Assembly: GCF_900177345.1 (NCBI RefSeq)
Contig: NZ_FWZT01000002.1
Location: 310,001-374,000, forward strand
Length of the DNA: 64,000 nucleotides
Direction of reading: 5' to 3'
Source: Pseudobacteriovorax antillogorgiicola
GTDB taxonomy: Bacteria > Bdellovibrionota_B > Oligoflexia > Oligoflexales > Oligoflexaceae
Each line of letters starts with the position of its first letter. Within the stretch, counting starts at the first letter, position 1. A program made the position numbers and the translations under genes. Positions 35,175 to 43,813 of this stretch are shown here, one piece after another. The notes under the pieces were generated by a model. The model was given only the letters and a program-made list of their open reading frames with translations. It was not told the origin of the DNA and did no database searches.

Positions 35175-35489
35175 ATGGTAAAATCAGAGCTAATCGAAAG
35201 TCTCGCAGAAAGAGCGGACATAACCCTTGCGAAAGCTGAAGAAGTTGTAGACCTGTTTTTTAATGGTGTCACAGAAACTTTGGCCAACGGAGACCGTGTC
35301 GAAATCCGTGGATTTGGAGCTTTTACTGTTCGAGAATACAAGTCTTACAAAGGTCGTAACCCTAAAACTGGAGAGCAGATCACTGTTCCCCCTAAAAGGT
35401 TACCTTTTTGGAAGACAGGCCAAGAGCTAAAGCAACGCGTCGACTCAGCTTTTCTTAGTCGAAGTCAGGCCGAGGGTTCAGAAGACTAG
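35175..35489 (+). CDS. HU/IHF-family DNA-bending protein
   Basis: The 104-residue protein has the full HU/IHF fold: MVKSELIESLAERADITLAKA, then GDRVEIRGFGAFTVREY and the arm GRNPKTGEQITVPPKRLPFWKTGQEL, with the intercalating Pro in RNPKTG. IRGFGAF and the spacing resemble IHF beta as much as HU. The usual VPFFKPG reads LPFWKTG here. A 15-residue tail extends past the usual end. It acts in the nucleoid. AAGGGG lies upstream of the ATG. Confidence 0.92.
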   Translation: MVKSELIESLAERADITLAKAEEVVDLFFNGVTETLANGDRVEIRGFGAFTVREYKSYKGRNPKTGEQITVPPKRLPFWKTGQELKQRVDSAFLSRSQAEGSED

Positions 35490-35548
35490 AGTCTTCTGGC
35501 CTCGCGTGGGTATAAGCTTGCCAAGCCTCGGTGATAACGGGGCTTTTT
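35481..35548 (+). terminator. Terminator after the HU/IHF gene
   Basis: GAAGACT-AG-AGTCTTC (35481-35496) overlaps the stop codon. A second hairpin, AAGCCTCG with CGGGGCTT (35523-35545, one G-T pair), is followed by TTTTT and is the likely rho-independent terminator. Confidence 0.75.
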
Positions 35549-35645
35549 CTGTTTCTTCAAAAAGTGCAGGCCGTCACTTGACAAACGACACTCCAGCTAC
35601 AAATTTCTCCTGTTGAATTACCTGGCTTAAGAGGAGCTGTTAGCG

Positions 35646-35978
35646 ATGCCATTATACGAGTTTCGGTGTGGGGAGTGTCAGTCAGTCTCAGAGTTTCGCA
35701 TGAAAATGTCTGACCCAAACCCAAGCATTTGCCCAGAATGCGGTGCTGAGTCATTGACTAAAATCATGAGTGCGGCGGCCTTTCATCTGAAAGGTGGGGG
35801 ATGGTATTCCGAGGGATACGATGGCAAGTCTAATAAAAGCAAAAAAGATGAAAAAGCTGACAGTTCAAGCTCAACAAAGGCTGAAGACAAGTCACCTACC
35901 CCATCATCGGAATCAAAGCCAAAAGAAGCTAAGCCAGCAAAGTCAACTAGCAGTGAATCCAAGGCAGGCGCCACGTAG
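35646..35978 (+). CDS. FmdB-family zinc ribbon protein
   Basis: The 110-residue protein starts MPLYEFRCGECQSVSEFRM and has CPECG about 20 residues later, the two CxxC pairs of the FmdB/CxxC_CXXC_SSSS zinc ribbon. Residues 60-110 are a disordered Lys/Ser/Glu tail. The function of the family is not settled. GAGGAG lies nine bases before the ATG. Confidence 0.85.
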   Translation: MPLYEFRCGECQSVSEFRMKMSDPNPSICPECGAESLTKIMSAAAFHLKGGGWYSEGYDGKSNKSKKDEKADSSSSTKAEDKSPTPSSESKPKEAKPAKSTSSESKAGAT

Positions 35979-35989
35979 CTGAGGGCCCG

Positions 35990-37531
35990 CTAGTCATTCA
36001 TGAGTAGATTTTTAGCTTTGGTTGGCAAGAAGACGCCTTCATCATCGAACTCCGATTCGACGTAGATCCGGTGAATGACGATATCTCGATTGGATGTGAT
36101 CACATCGCTGTAGTCTTCAATCGGCACCACTCTAGGAAACTGTTTCTCATCTTTTTTTATCAGCCGCAGATAATTGCTACTTTTTTGATTGGCCCTTCTT
36201 GGGCTAAACCTAGTCAACGAGCTGCCTGAAAAGATGGTTTCAAATGGAATCTTCTTATCAGCGAGCAGCTTAGCAGCGAAAGAAATATGTTCTTCTGATA
36301 TCGTGGTTCGCGGCCCAGAAAGCTCAAAGACTCGCTTCCATAGTTTGCGGGTGTAGAGCAAGTCGTCTACTTTCTTCTTAAACAGCACCAACTCTGATTC
36401 ACTTAAGTGCTCTTTAGCTGCCGACATCAAGGTTTCGCCAATATTATATTCATCAATCCTAGAGTAACGCTCCACTCCTGCTGGCAATCGCCAGTAGTTC
36501 AACCTGTTAGCTAAGTGCTGCATCATTGCTTCCGCAGATACGGAAGACTTATGAAAATAGAGCTGCAAATACATGGAGTGGCGCGCTCTAAGATAGTCTT
36601 CGAACGCAGCTAACCCAGACAGATTGATGGCAACATGTAGCTTCTGGTCCTCGTCGTCGTGATAGAGGCAAAGGCTATCGAGAATGCGATCCACATCAAA
36701 GACCCCGTAGACTACACCACACTCCCGAGAGTCGCGAAGCAGATAGTCCATTCGATCAATATCAAGCTCCCCCGAAATGAGTTCGCGGCACAGATCGTAG
36801 GCTTGGTACTCCTTCAGTTTTGAGCCTTCCCTTGGTGGAATTCCAGGATTGATAAGCGAAATCACATCTTGAGGGTCGACCTTGATATTCAGAGCAGGAT
36901 TTTTTAGATACACGTGACTGAGTATTTTATCGATCATCAGGATCGAATAGATCTCGTGTCGTACCGATTGCTGACTGGGATCGATACCTCGGATTTCAAA
37001 CTCTTGGATCTTTCGTTCGACGTAGGCTTTGATGTAAGGCGATAGATCGGGGTTATCTTCCTTTAGTTTGGTCCATGATGGTAGGAAGCGCTCGCCACTA
37101 TGAGAAAATGGGGGGTGCCCTACATCGTGTAGCAAGGCTGCCAGCCGGAGAGCTTGCAGAATATAGTCTGATTGGAAAATTTTGCCCATCAACGAAAAGG
37201 TTGGGGAGATGCGACCATGAATCACACCATCCTTCCCAGTGGAACGTTTTTCCATTTCCTCAAATTCACCATAGCGGATCAGAGTGTTGTAGAGCCGTTC
37301 TTGGTTAGCAAGGAGTTTGCTCCAAGCAACTCCCGCCAAATGCATGACGCCTAATGAATGCTCAAATCGGGTATGAGTGGCCCCTGGAAAAACGTAGTTC
37401 AAAAACGCCAATTGCTTGATGCGACGTAGCCTTTGAAAGTAGGGGTGAGCGATGACGGCATCTTCCAGTTCACTGATATCAATGCTACCGTGAACGTTGC
37501 CTCGGATTCTTCGGACAATTTCTAATCCCAT
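35990..37531 (-). CDS. HD-domain phosphohydrolase (dNTPase-like)
   Basis: The 513-residue cytoplasmic protein has an SAMHD1/YdhJ-type HD domain. The first His is in HTRFEHSLGVMHLAG at about residues 53-67, HD is in LAALLHDVGHPPFSHSGE at about 128-145, and ELISGELDIDRMDYLLRD carries the last Asp. Relatives hydrolyse dNTPs or related nucleotides. The C-terminal 200 residues are alpha-helical and less conserved. It lies 12 bases downstream of pyrD. Confidence 0.85.
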   Translation of the reverse strand: MGLEIVRRIRGNVHGSIDISELEDAVIAHPYFQRLRRIKQLAFLNYVFPGATHTRFEHSLGVMHLAGVAWSKLLANQERLYNTLIRYGEFEEMEKRSTGKDGVIHGRISPTFSLMGKIFQSDYILQALRLAALLHDVGHPPFSHSGERFLPSWTKLKEDNPDLSPYIKAYVERKIQEFEIRGIDPSQQSVRHEIYSILMIDKILSHVYLKNPALNIKVDPQDVISLINPGIPPREGSKLKEYQAYDLCRELISGELDIDRMDYLLRDSRECGVVYGVFDVDRILDSLCLYHDDEDQKLHVAINLSGLAAFEDYLRARHSMYLQLYFHKSSVSAEAMMQHLANRLNYWRLPAGVERYSRIDEYNIGETLMSAAKEHLSESELVLFKKKVDDLLYTRKLWKRVFELSGPRTTISEEHISFAAKLLADKKIPFETIFSGSSLTRFSPRRANQKSSNYLRLIKKDEKQFPRVVPIEDYSDVITSNRDIVIHRIYVESEFDDEGVFLPTKAKNLLMND

Positions 37532-37542
37532 ACCTTGGTTCC

Positions 37543-38610
37543 TTAAGCCTGATAGTGAGTGCCGATAGCATCAGACAGGAATTGAATTCCTTGAGCGTCC
37601 ATTTCTGCTTTCAGCTCTTCTAGAAGTTTCGCCACGACCCATGGTCCTCGATATACCAGTGCTGAATATATTTGAACGGCGCACGCACCGCGGACGATTT
37701 TTTGCAAAATATCCCCTCCAGATAGAATACCACCTGAGGCGATCATTGGTAATTGACCCTGGTGCACCTGATAAGCCCACTCTAAACTGCGGTTTGATAA
37801 GCTCATGAGTGGGTGCCCGGATTGCCCTCCCGCTTCGGGCCAACTGACCTTATGAGTATTGCTTAAAATAACCCCCTGAAACCCAGCGTCACAGATAGTT
37901 TCAATCAATGATTGGAGTTTAACGCGACTCATATCGGGATCGAGTTTGAACCAGATCTTCTCCCGGATATCTTGATTATCTTTGGCTAACTGTTTTAGAA
38001 ACTCGTCGTTTGCCAAATCACGTAGACCAGCTGTATTTGGGGATGATATGTTCACCACATAGTATTTGGCCATACCACGAAATGTTTGCAGCCCGTGATT
38101 AAAGTCTTCTATAGCTGCTAGCTCGGTAGTGGATTTATTTTTGCCAATGTTAACGCCAAGAGGGGTTTGGTTGTGATCCCAGTCGAGCTCTTGTAGGCGC
38201 TCCCGAACTCGTTCACTGCCGTGGCTATTAAATCCCATGCGATTGATAATGGCTTTCTGCTCGGGGTAACGAAACATCCGTGGCTTTGGGTTGCCCTCTT
38301 GGGGTCTTGGCGTAACGGTGCCAACTTCAAGAAACGATAAGCCAAGTCTAGAAAATCCATGGGGAGCGAGACAGTGCTTATCAAACCCAGCAGCTAAGCC
38401 GATGGGGTGGGGTAAGCTACCAACACCGGGGACATGACTTGTCATGTTTTCAAAAAGAGGGCTCAAATTGGGTCTGGGCAAATATGAAAACATTGGGGAG
38501 GCAAGCAACTTGATACCTAGGTTGTGAGCAGTTTCGGCGGGGAGAAGCCGAAGGCAGGCTGTTCCAAAACTTCCCAGCTTGGTGGCAAAACTTCTTGAGA
38601 CTGTTGGCAT
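37543..38610 (-). CDS. pyrD: Dihydroorotate dehydrogenase, quinone-type (class 2)
   Basis: The 355-residue enzyme oxidises dihydroorotate to orotate in pyrimidine synthesis, passing electrons to membrane quinones. The amphipathic N-terminal extension (residues about 1-40) that binds the membrane marks class 2. Key motifs: IGLAAGFDKHC, MGFNSHGS, VNISSPNTAGLRDL (catalytic Ser), ILSNTH and MIASGGILSGGD (FMN phosphate site). The ATG at 38610 follows AAGGA by six bases; the longer frame to 38727 has no site. Confidence 0.95.
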   Translation of the reverse strand: MPTVSRSFATKLGSFGTACLRLLPAETAHNLGIKLLASPMFSYLPRPNLSPLFENMTSHVPGVGSLPHPIGLAAGFDKHCLAPHGFSRLGLSFLEVGTVTPRPQEGNPKPRMFRYPEQKAIINRMGFNSHGSERVRERLQELDWDHNQTPLGVNIGKNKSTTELAAIEDFNHGLQTFRGMAKYYVVNISSPNTAGLRDLANDEFLKQLAKDNQDIREKIWFKLDPDMSRVKLQSLIETICDAGFQGVILSNTHKVSWPEAGGQSGHPLMSLSNRSLEWAYQVHQGQLPMIASGGILSGGDILQKIVRGACAVQIYSALVYRGPWVVAKLLEELKAEMDAQGIQFLSDAIGTHYQA

Positions 38611-38722
38611 ATGTCGTCCTTTCCCATGATTGCGCTTATTCAATAACGCTTCCCATCCAGACAAGCAAGCCAAAGTATCTATTTTCCTTCGGTAAACCCT
38701 ACATCCGTCAATAATCTGTCGG

Positions 38723-38752
38723 GTCACACAGTAGCCTGAAATGGGTTATAAT
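38723..38752 (+). promoter_or_regulatory. Candidate promoter with hairpin leader for the SMC-like gene
   Basis: GTCACA (38723-38728) and a perfect TATAAT (38747-38752) are 18 bases apart. The predicted leader contains CGCCC-TTTC-GGGCG (38774-38787), a stable small hairpin, before the ATG at 38822. Confidence 0.5.
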
Positions 38753-38821
38753 AGAGGTGAACCACCAGCTCCACGCCCTTTCGGGCGCGAGATATAGACG
38801 CTATCATATTGAAATTTTTCA

Positions 38822-40990
38822 ATGAAACCCATCTTAGATTGGGAGGCTGTTTTGTTTCTAAGCGGCATAAAGTATCAGCTGGAACACGATACGAATACCT
38901 ACACCTATCGATTTCACAATGCCGAGTCGCGGTTTCGAAATGTGGTGATTCACTTCGATGGTCAGGACCCCGAACACTTGAAGTCGGCCCTTCTTTATGC
39001 CCTGACTGGCCGTGTCATTTCACCCATAACGGCAGTTCTTCTCTTTCTTGTGGATAGCAATGGCGATCAGTGGCAATTAGAGCGTCGGGGAGACCGATCT
39101 CGCTTTAGTAAAAATCGGCAAGCTATGGAGTCTGATGGTGAACAGCAGTTTAGGGAGGCCCTCCTTGATGGGCCAGATTCTGAAAGCGTCTTGTTTGACA
39201 TCTATAAAATTAGCTACCAGGAAGGTGGGCTAACAGCACAACGGGATGGTAAGGAAAGCCAGGTTGCGAGAGTTTTTCATGAGCGAGGTCAGAAAAAACT
39301 CGACGACTTGATAGGAGCCTGTGCTGGTTTTCTTACCTCTAGTCATAAAGTATCCCTACCTAATTTAGTGAGCTTCGCTCGCAAGTCACGTAGCTTATTG
39401 ACGGAATGGAGTGAAAGCAGCAGGCACCTGAACCTGCTTATGGAAAAATATGGTGCTCTTCAGGAAATCGATAGCACCGTAGTGGAAACACTAGAGCAAG
39501 AGTTGAATTTGCTCCGACGACTTGAGAAAGATGCCGAGTTTCTCAACGATCCCTCTCGGTCGTTTGATGTGATGAAACAAAAATTGAGGCGGACTCACAA
39601 GCAGCTCAGTAGCATTTGCGAAAAAAATCAAATCCTCCAGCTACCAACCCTTGATCAAGAGATCGATTGGGGGAAAGTGATCAGTTCCCTGGCTCGCCTC
39701 CAGGCTTATGAAAAGCTAGAGCAAGGTTATCGGAATTCTTTCAGTCACGTAGAAAATATGGTCAAGCCTCTCTTCCAGGAACATATTCGTTCTATGAGGG
39801 GGTTTCTATCTGAAGATAAACGCCTCTTGGGCGAAATCGAGCAGTCACTACAATCGTTAACCAATCATTGTCAGACGATTCAACAAGAGCAGCAGTCTAA
39901 AAATCAAGATAAGAGCATGCTGAAAAAGCTCTTCGGTGAGCGTGAAAATGCTCATGCAATTCCAAGTCCAAGACCAGATATTTTAGACTCAAGTAGATCG
40001 GCAGTGGATCAGGTTCTACGAGCATTGGGCTCCATGTGTTCAAATTTAGAAGTCATGACAACATCCTACACCGAAGGTTTGGATTCAATTCAGGAACGTT
40101 ATGAGAAAGTTGTGAAGGAGCGCGGAAAGGCAAAAGACGAATGGCTTGTCATAGCGAAACGCTATCAGTTCGATCCTGCCATGAATCTTAAGTCGATGCT
40201 CAACTTGATCAGCAATCTAGGTCAGATTTCCAGTCTCTATTCGCAGAAAAAAGATTTCAAGATAGAACTCACCAGCTATCGGAATAAACTCAAAAAGTTA
40301 GAAAAGATTGTCTTGGATTGGAGAGCGCTTACAGGCAGCCAGAAGTCAGGCGATCTTGATCAGGTTTCGATTTTGATATCCGAAGTGAGAAGTTTGGTTC
40401 AATACAAGGGTAAGAAAGAAGATCAATTGATCAAGGCTAGGAAACTTATCACGAAGGTTGATTTTTTCCAAAGCCTACGCCGCAACTATGAGACTTCGAT
40501 CAAGCAATGTGAGAGTCAATGGCGCAAAAACTTCTCACTGCTAGATCTTCCCTATACAGAAATTGGTGCCAAAAATTGGAATCGCTTCTTTTCAATGGTT
40601 GACCAATGCGAAGCCTTTGCAGAAATTTTAGATGATGATACCCAAACTCTTCAGAATGAGGAGGTTTTTAGTTTAAGAGCGCTCTCTTCACCATTGAATA
40701 TCTTTGCGCTTGAACCTATGGCGAAAGAGGGTCAGCTAGAGTTCATAAGGCAGATAGAAACCCTTTCTCCTCATTGTAACTTGCTGATTATACTTTACGA
40801 TAGAGATCTGGCAGAGATGCTGATCAAGCTAGGAGTCGGTTATTCTAAGGCGATAAGGTCTAAGAACATCCCTACAAACGAAGAGAGTTCTGAAAAAAAT
40901 AAATCTTCTCATGATCCCGTCATGTCAGAGAAAGCGAGAGCAGCACTTGAGTTATTTAAAGGCCGCAATGGTGCTCTATCTCACGAATAA
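38822..40990 (+). CDS. Large coiled-coil protein resembling an SMC/RecN-type ATPase with lost P-loop
   Basis: The 722-residue protein has two end segments and a long charged coiled coil between (about 160-560). Residues 38-98 have the flow of an SMC/SbcC/YhaN head: FRNVVIHFDGQDPEHLKSAL, then LYALTGRV and WQLERRGDRSRF. The Walker A would be GxxGxGKS but reads GQDPEHLKS (47-55), keeping only Gly and Lys-Ser. Near residue 631, IFALEPMAKEGQLEFIRQI followed by CNLLIILYDRDLAEM recalls the Walker B, D-loop and H-loop end of such proteins, with LEP in place of DEP. ATP hydrolysis is doubtful. No ribosome site precedes the ATG. A novel coiled-coil protein unrelated to SMC is the alternative. Confidence 0.6.
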   Translation: MKPILDWEAVLFLSGIKYQLEHDTNTYTYRFHNAESRFRNVVIHFDGQDPEHLKSALLYALTGRVISPITAVLLFLVDSNGDQWQLERRGDRSRFSKNRQAMESDGEQQFREALLDGPDSESVLFDIYKISYQEGGLTAQRDGKESQVARVFHERGQKKLDDLIGACAGFLTSSHKVSLPNLVSFARKSRSLLTEWSESSRHLNLLMEKYGALQEIDSTVVETLEQELNLLRRLEKDAEFLNDPSRSFDVMKQKLRRTHKQLSSICEKNQILQLPTLDQEIDWGKVISSLARLQAYEKLEQGYRNSFSHVENMVKPLFQEHIRSMRGFLSEDKRLLGEIEQSLQSLTNHCQTIQQEQQSKNQDKSMLKKLFGERENAHAIPSPRPDILDSSRSAVDQVLRALGSMCSNLEVMTTSYTEGLDSIQERYEKVVKERGKAKDEWLVIAKRYQFDPAMNLKSMLNLISNLGQISSLYSQKKDFKIELTSYRNKLKKLEKIVLDWRALTGSQKSGDLDQVSILISEVRSLVQYKGKKEDQLIKARKLITKVDFFQSLRRNYETSIKQCESQWRKNFSLLDLPYTEIGAKNWNRFFSMVDQCEAFAEILDDDTQTLQNEEVFSLRALSSPLNIFALEPMAKEGQLEFIRQIETLSPHCNLLIILYDRDLAEMLIKLGVGYSKAIRSKNIPTNEESSEKNKSSHDPVMSEKARAALELFKGRNGALSHE

Positions 40991-41428
40991 GACCGTGCTT
41001 TAGTGAGAGGCAGCAGTTCTTAGCAAGCATCAACTTAGGATCCTTCTTTATGTGCTTACCGGTTTGATGAAATTAATTCTCTAGTAAATCGAGGAATTAA
41101 AAGGAAAAATAATCCGAACTTTAAAGCACCACTTTTGGGCTATAAGATGCTAAAAATAAAAAAGAAAAAAAAGCTAAAGATGGTTCGAGCCTATAAAAGC
41201 AGGAAAAATTTGTGAAGGCTTCCTTTAGGAAATAAATATGGCTCCGATAAATTTGTCAACAAAGAGGAAGTAAGGAGTTCGCTGATATTTTCTATCCTCT
41301 TATTTTTGTGCTAACATTTTCATTGAGACAGCACAATGGTTTTTCTAGCAAGGTGTGTTTATGAGAGTTCCGCTCTCGTTGTCCCGTGTGGGACGCATAT
41401 TTACTTTATTTAGGAGGATTGTTCGAGT
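40991..41428 (+). promoter_or_regulatory. AT-rich upstream region of the histone H1-like gene
   Basis: No protein gene larger than the 23-codon leader was seen here. The stretch 41100-41320 is very AT-rich. The end contains two hairpins, GAGAG-TTCCG-CTCTC (41363-41377) and GTCCC-GTGT-GGGAC (41381-41394), and AGGAGG at 41412-41417, ten or eleven bases before the ATG at 41429. Confidence 0.6.
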
Positions 41429-41432
41429 ATGA
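41361..41432 (+). CDS. Possible 23-residue basic leader peptide
   Basis: An ATG at 41361 is preceded by AAGG about seven bases upstream. The frame encodes MRVPLSLSRVGRIFTLFRRI plus VRV and stops with TGA that overlaps the histone H1-like start in ATGA. The two hairpins of the leader lie inside this ORF. Such overlap usually means translational coupling. The peptide is basic and amphipathic. No expression evidence is available from sequence alone. Confidence 0.4.
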   Translation: MRVPLSLSRVGRIFTLFRRIVRV

Positions 41433-41902
41433 AAGCGACCACGAAGAAGGCCGGGGCAAAGAAAAAAACGGCTAAGAAGAAAACAGCTAAGAGAAAAGTA
41501 GCTAAGAAGAAAACAGCTAAGAAGAAAAAAGCAAAAAAGAAAGTAGCTAAGAAGAAGGCTACTCGGAAGAAAGTAGCTAAGAAGACTGTAGCAAAGAAGA
41601 AGGCCACTAAGAAAAAAGCTAAGAAGAAAGCTGCTAAGAAGAAGGCCACTAAGAAAAAAGCTAAGAAGAAAGTAGCAAAGAAGAAGGCCACTAAGAAAAA
41701 AGCTAAGAAGAAAGCTGCTAAGAAGAAAGCTGCTAAGAAGAAGGCCACTAAGAAAAAAGCTAAGAAGAAAGTAGCAAAGAAGAAGGCCACTAAGAAAAAA
41801 GTAGCCAAGAAGAAAACGACCCGTAAAAAGGCAGTTAAGAAAAAGGCTACTAAAAGACGAACAACCCGTCGTAAGGCAGCAGCTCCAGCAGAGGAAGAGT
41901 GA
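41429..41902 (+). CDS. Histone H1-like lysine-rich protein
   Basis: The 157-residue protein is about half Lys (83 by hand count), with Ala, Thr and Val in repeats such as AKKKATKKKAKKKVAKKK. It ends in RRTTRRKAAAPAEEE, a short acidic tail. It resembles bacterial histone H1-like proteins of the HC1/AlgP type that coat DNA through their basic tails. No globular domain is present. The DNA has tandem units of roughly 40 bases, so length variation between strains is expected. Codon use is heavily biased to AAG/AAA and GCT. Confidence 0.85.
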   Translation: MKATTKKAGAKKKTAKKKTAKRKVAKKKTAKKKKAKKKVAKKKATRKKVAKKTVAKKKATKKKAKKKAAKKKATKKKAKKKVAKKKATKKKAKKKAAKKKAAKKKATKKKAKKKVAKKKATKKKVAKKKTTRKKAVKKKATKRRTTRRKAAAPAEEE

Positions 41903-41916
41903 AATTTATCGCTACT

Positions 41917-41948
41917 AAAAAGCGCCTATCAATGATAGGCGCTTTTTT
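41917..41948 (+). terminator. Strong rho-independent terminator
   Basis: AAAAAGCGCCTATC (41917-41930) pairs perfectly with GATAGGCGCTTTTT (41934-41947) around an AAT loop, 15 bases after the histone-like stop. With flanking A and T runs it works in both directions and can also serve the convergent response-regulator gene. Confidence 0.93.
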
Positions 41949-41974
41949 TATTTCTTAGACTTATCGATCGTATT

Positions 41975-42328
41975 TCAAATCGCACTTGTAACTCTCTCAA
42001 CTAACTCCTGAAGCTTTATTGGCTTGGCTAGAACATCTTCAGCCCCTGCTGAAATGGCTTCTTCGCGGGTGTTGTCGCTATAGCCGGTGATGAGAAACAC
42101 CTTAGGACGATCTGCATTATGGTTCTTGATATCTTCGAGAAGTTTCATACCGCCACCCTTGGGCATACGAATATCGCTGACGACGAGGTCGGGGTCTTCT
42201 GTTTTTACTAATTCGAATGCAGCCGCAGCATCGTGGGCAACAAAGGTTTCGAATCCGTGACTATCGAAGGTAAATGACATCATTTCACAGATATCTACTT
42301 CATCGTCGACGATGAGAATCTTAGGCAT
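41975..42328 (-). CDS. Single-domain response regulator (CheY-like)
   Basis: The 117-residue receiver domain has the acidic pair in ILIVDDEVDIC, the phosphoacceptor Asp in LVVSDIRMPKGGG at about residue 52, the Thr in FLITGYSD and the Lys in VLAKPIKLQ. It has no output domain, so it probably acts through protein contacts. No histidine kinase gene is near. GAGG lies seven bases before the ATG. Confidence 0.93.
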   Translation of the reverse strand: MPKILIVDDEVDICEMMSFTFDSHGFETFVAHDAAAAFELVKTEDPDLVVSDIRMPKGGGMKLLEDIKNHNADRPKVFLITGYSDNTREEAISAGAEDVLAKPIKLQELVERVTSAI

Positions 42329-42536
42329 GCGGTTACCTCTTAGATAGAGTTCAGTAGCAAATGAGCACCCTTTGAAGAAAGTATAACTATTATCTCACAC
42401 TTTCTAAAGGCTAGGTGTCAACTACATCAATTCTGACTGTCTTACAGCCGATCAGCGCAGCTAGCCATTGGTTTATATTAACACAATTATTACATCAGGT
42501 TCTAGAGGACTTGCGGCTTGCTTGAGGCTGGGTAAG

Positions 42537-42558
42537 AGCCCCGAATAGATTCGGGGCT
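42537..42558. terminator. Hairpin downstream of fadA
   Basis: AGCCCCGAAT and ATTCGGGGCT form a perfect ten-base stem 52 bases after the fadA stop on the minus strand. No T run follows on either strand, so it may be a weak terminator or an RNA-stabilising hairpin. The remaining gap to the response-regulator gene holds no gene. Confidence 0.45.
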
Positions 42559-42609
42559 ACGATAATACGAAACGATGATTTATCTAGGTTTTAGAATAAT
42601 CAATAAACC

Positions 42610-43800
42610 CTAAGATAAGTTTTCAAAAACACCGGCTGCGCCCATGCCATTGCCAATGCACATGGTAACAATTCCGTACTTTTGCTTATCCCGTTTCATG
42701 CCATGGATCAAAGTAGCAGTAAGCTTTGCCCCTGTGGCTCCCAAAGGGTGACCAAGAGCGATAGCACCGCCGGTTGGGTTCACGATTTCAGGGTTAATAT
42801 CTAAGGTTCGAATGACAGCGAGAGCCTGAGAAGCGAAAGCTTCATTTAGCTCAAAGCGCTCGATATCTTTTATTGTTAGCTTAGCTTGCTTAAGAGCGCG
42901 GGGAATTGCCTCGATTGGCCCGATACCCATAACTCTAGGGGGAACCCCTGCCACAGAGAATCCTAAGAAACGAGCCGCAGGTGTCAGATTATGGGTCTTC
43001 AAAAACTCCTCTGAGACCACTAAGCACATCCCTGCACCATCCGACATCTGTGACGCATTTCCAGCAGTCACAGTGCCGCCAGCTAAGAAAGCTGGCCTTA
43101 GCTTACCAAGAGCTTCTGTTGTTGTTTCGGGCCGAGGGCCTTCGTCGGTATCGAAGGTCACAGTATCCACCTGAGGCACTCCGTCTTTACCGGGGCGACG
43201 AATCTCCACTGGTACCGGTACAATCTCATCCTTGAACAGGCCATCAGCGATGGCTTTTGAAGCCTTCATGTTCGATTGGTAGGCGAACTCATCCTGATCA
43301 TCCCGAGTAACCTTGTAGTCCTTTGCAACGTTTTCAGCCGTGTGCCCCATTCCAAGATAGTATTCCTGCCGTTTATCTTGACCACTCATAATCGCTCGGC
43401 TACCAACAGGCTTATGGCCCATCATGGGAACCATTGTCATGGACTCAGTACCACCAGCTAAGATGCAGTCTCCAGCTCCCGCTTGGATCTGATGAGCCGC
43501 CATAGCGATGGTTTGAAGCCCTGAGCTACAAAAACGATTGACTGTGACACCGGCCACGACATCTGGCAGGTCGGCAAGAAGAGCCGCTATACGAGCCACA
43601 TTCATGCCTTGCTCTGCTTCTGGCATGGCGCAGCCAACAATAGTGTCCTCAATTAAGCTGCGATCGAAGTCACCAGCTTTTTCCAAAACTCCCTTGATCA
43701 CATCGGCGCAAAGATCATCAGGTCTCTTGCTACGGAGGGTACCTCGGAAGGCTTTGCCTACAGCCGATCGATAGGGCGCTACGATATATGCATTTTTCAT
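42610..43800 (-). CDS. fadA: Acetyl-CoA acyltransferase (3-ketoacyl-CoA thiolase)
   Basis: The 396-residue thiolase cleaves 3-ketoacyl-CoA in beta-oxidation. The acyl-accepting Cys is in NRFCSSGLQTIAMA at about residue 90, the His in GGAIALGHPLGATGAK and the second Cys in MCIGNGMGAAG near the end. It starts 13 bases after fadN and is surely in the same operon, forming the beta-oxidation complex with it. Confidence 0.95.
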   Translation of the reverse strand: MKNAYIVAPYRSAVGKAFRGTLRSKRPDDLCADVIKGVLEKAGDFDRSLIEDTIVGCAMPEAEQGMNVARIAALLADLPDVVAGVTVNRFCSSGLQTIAMAAHQIQAGAGDCILAGGTESMTMVPMMGHKPVGSRAIMSGQDKRQEYYLGMGHTAENVAKDYKVTRDDQDEFAYQSNMKASKAIADGLFKDEIVPVPVEIRRPGKDGVPQVDTVTFDTDEGPRPETTTEALGKLRPAFLAGGTVTAGNASQMSDGAGMCLVVSEEFLKTHNLTPAARFLGFSVAGVPPRVMGIGPIEAIPRALKQAKLTIKDIERFELNEAFASQALAVIRTLDINPEIVNPTGGAIALGHPLGATGAKLTATLIHGMKRDKQKYGIVTMCIGNGMGAAGVFENLS

Positions 43801-43813
43801 CTTCGATCCTTTC

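Noticed and set aside
35481-35496. Palindrome at the end of the HU/IHF gene as an operator
   Set aside because: It overlaps the stop codon just before a terminator hairpin and is better explained as part of the transcript end.
41410-41808. Minus-strand frame of Phe/Ala/Leu repeats
   Set aside because: It is the antisense reading of the Lys-rich repeats of the histone H1-like gene.
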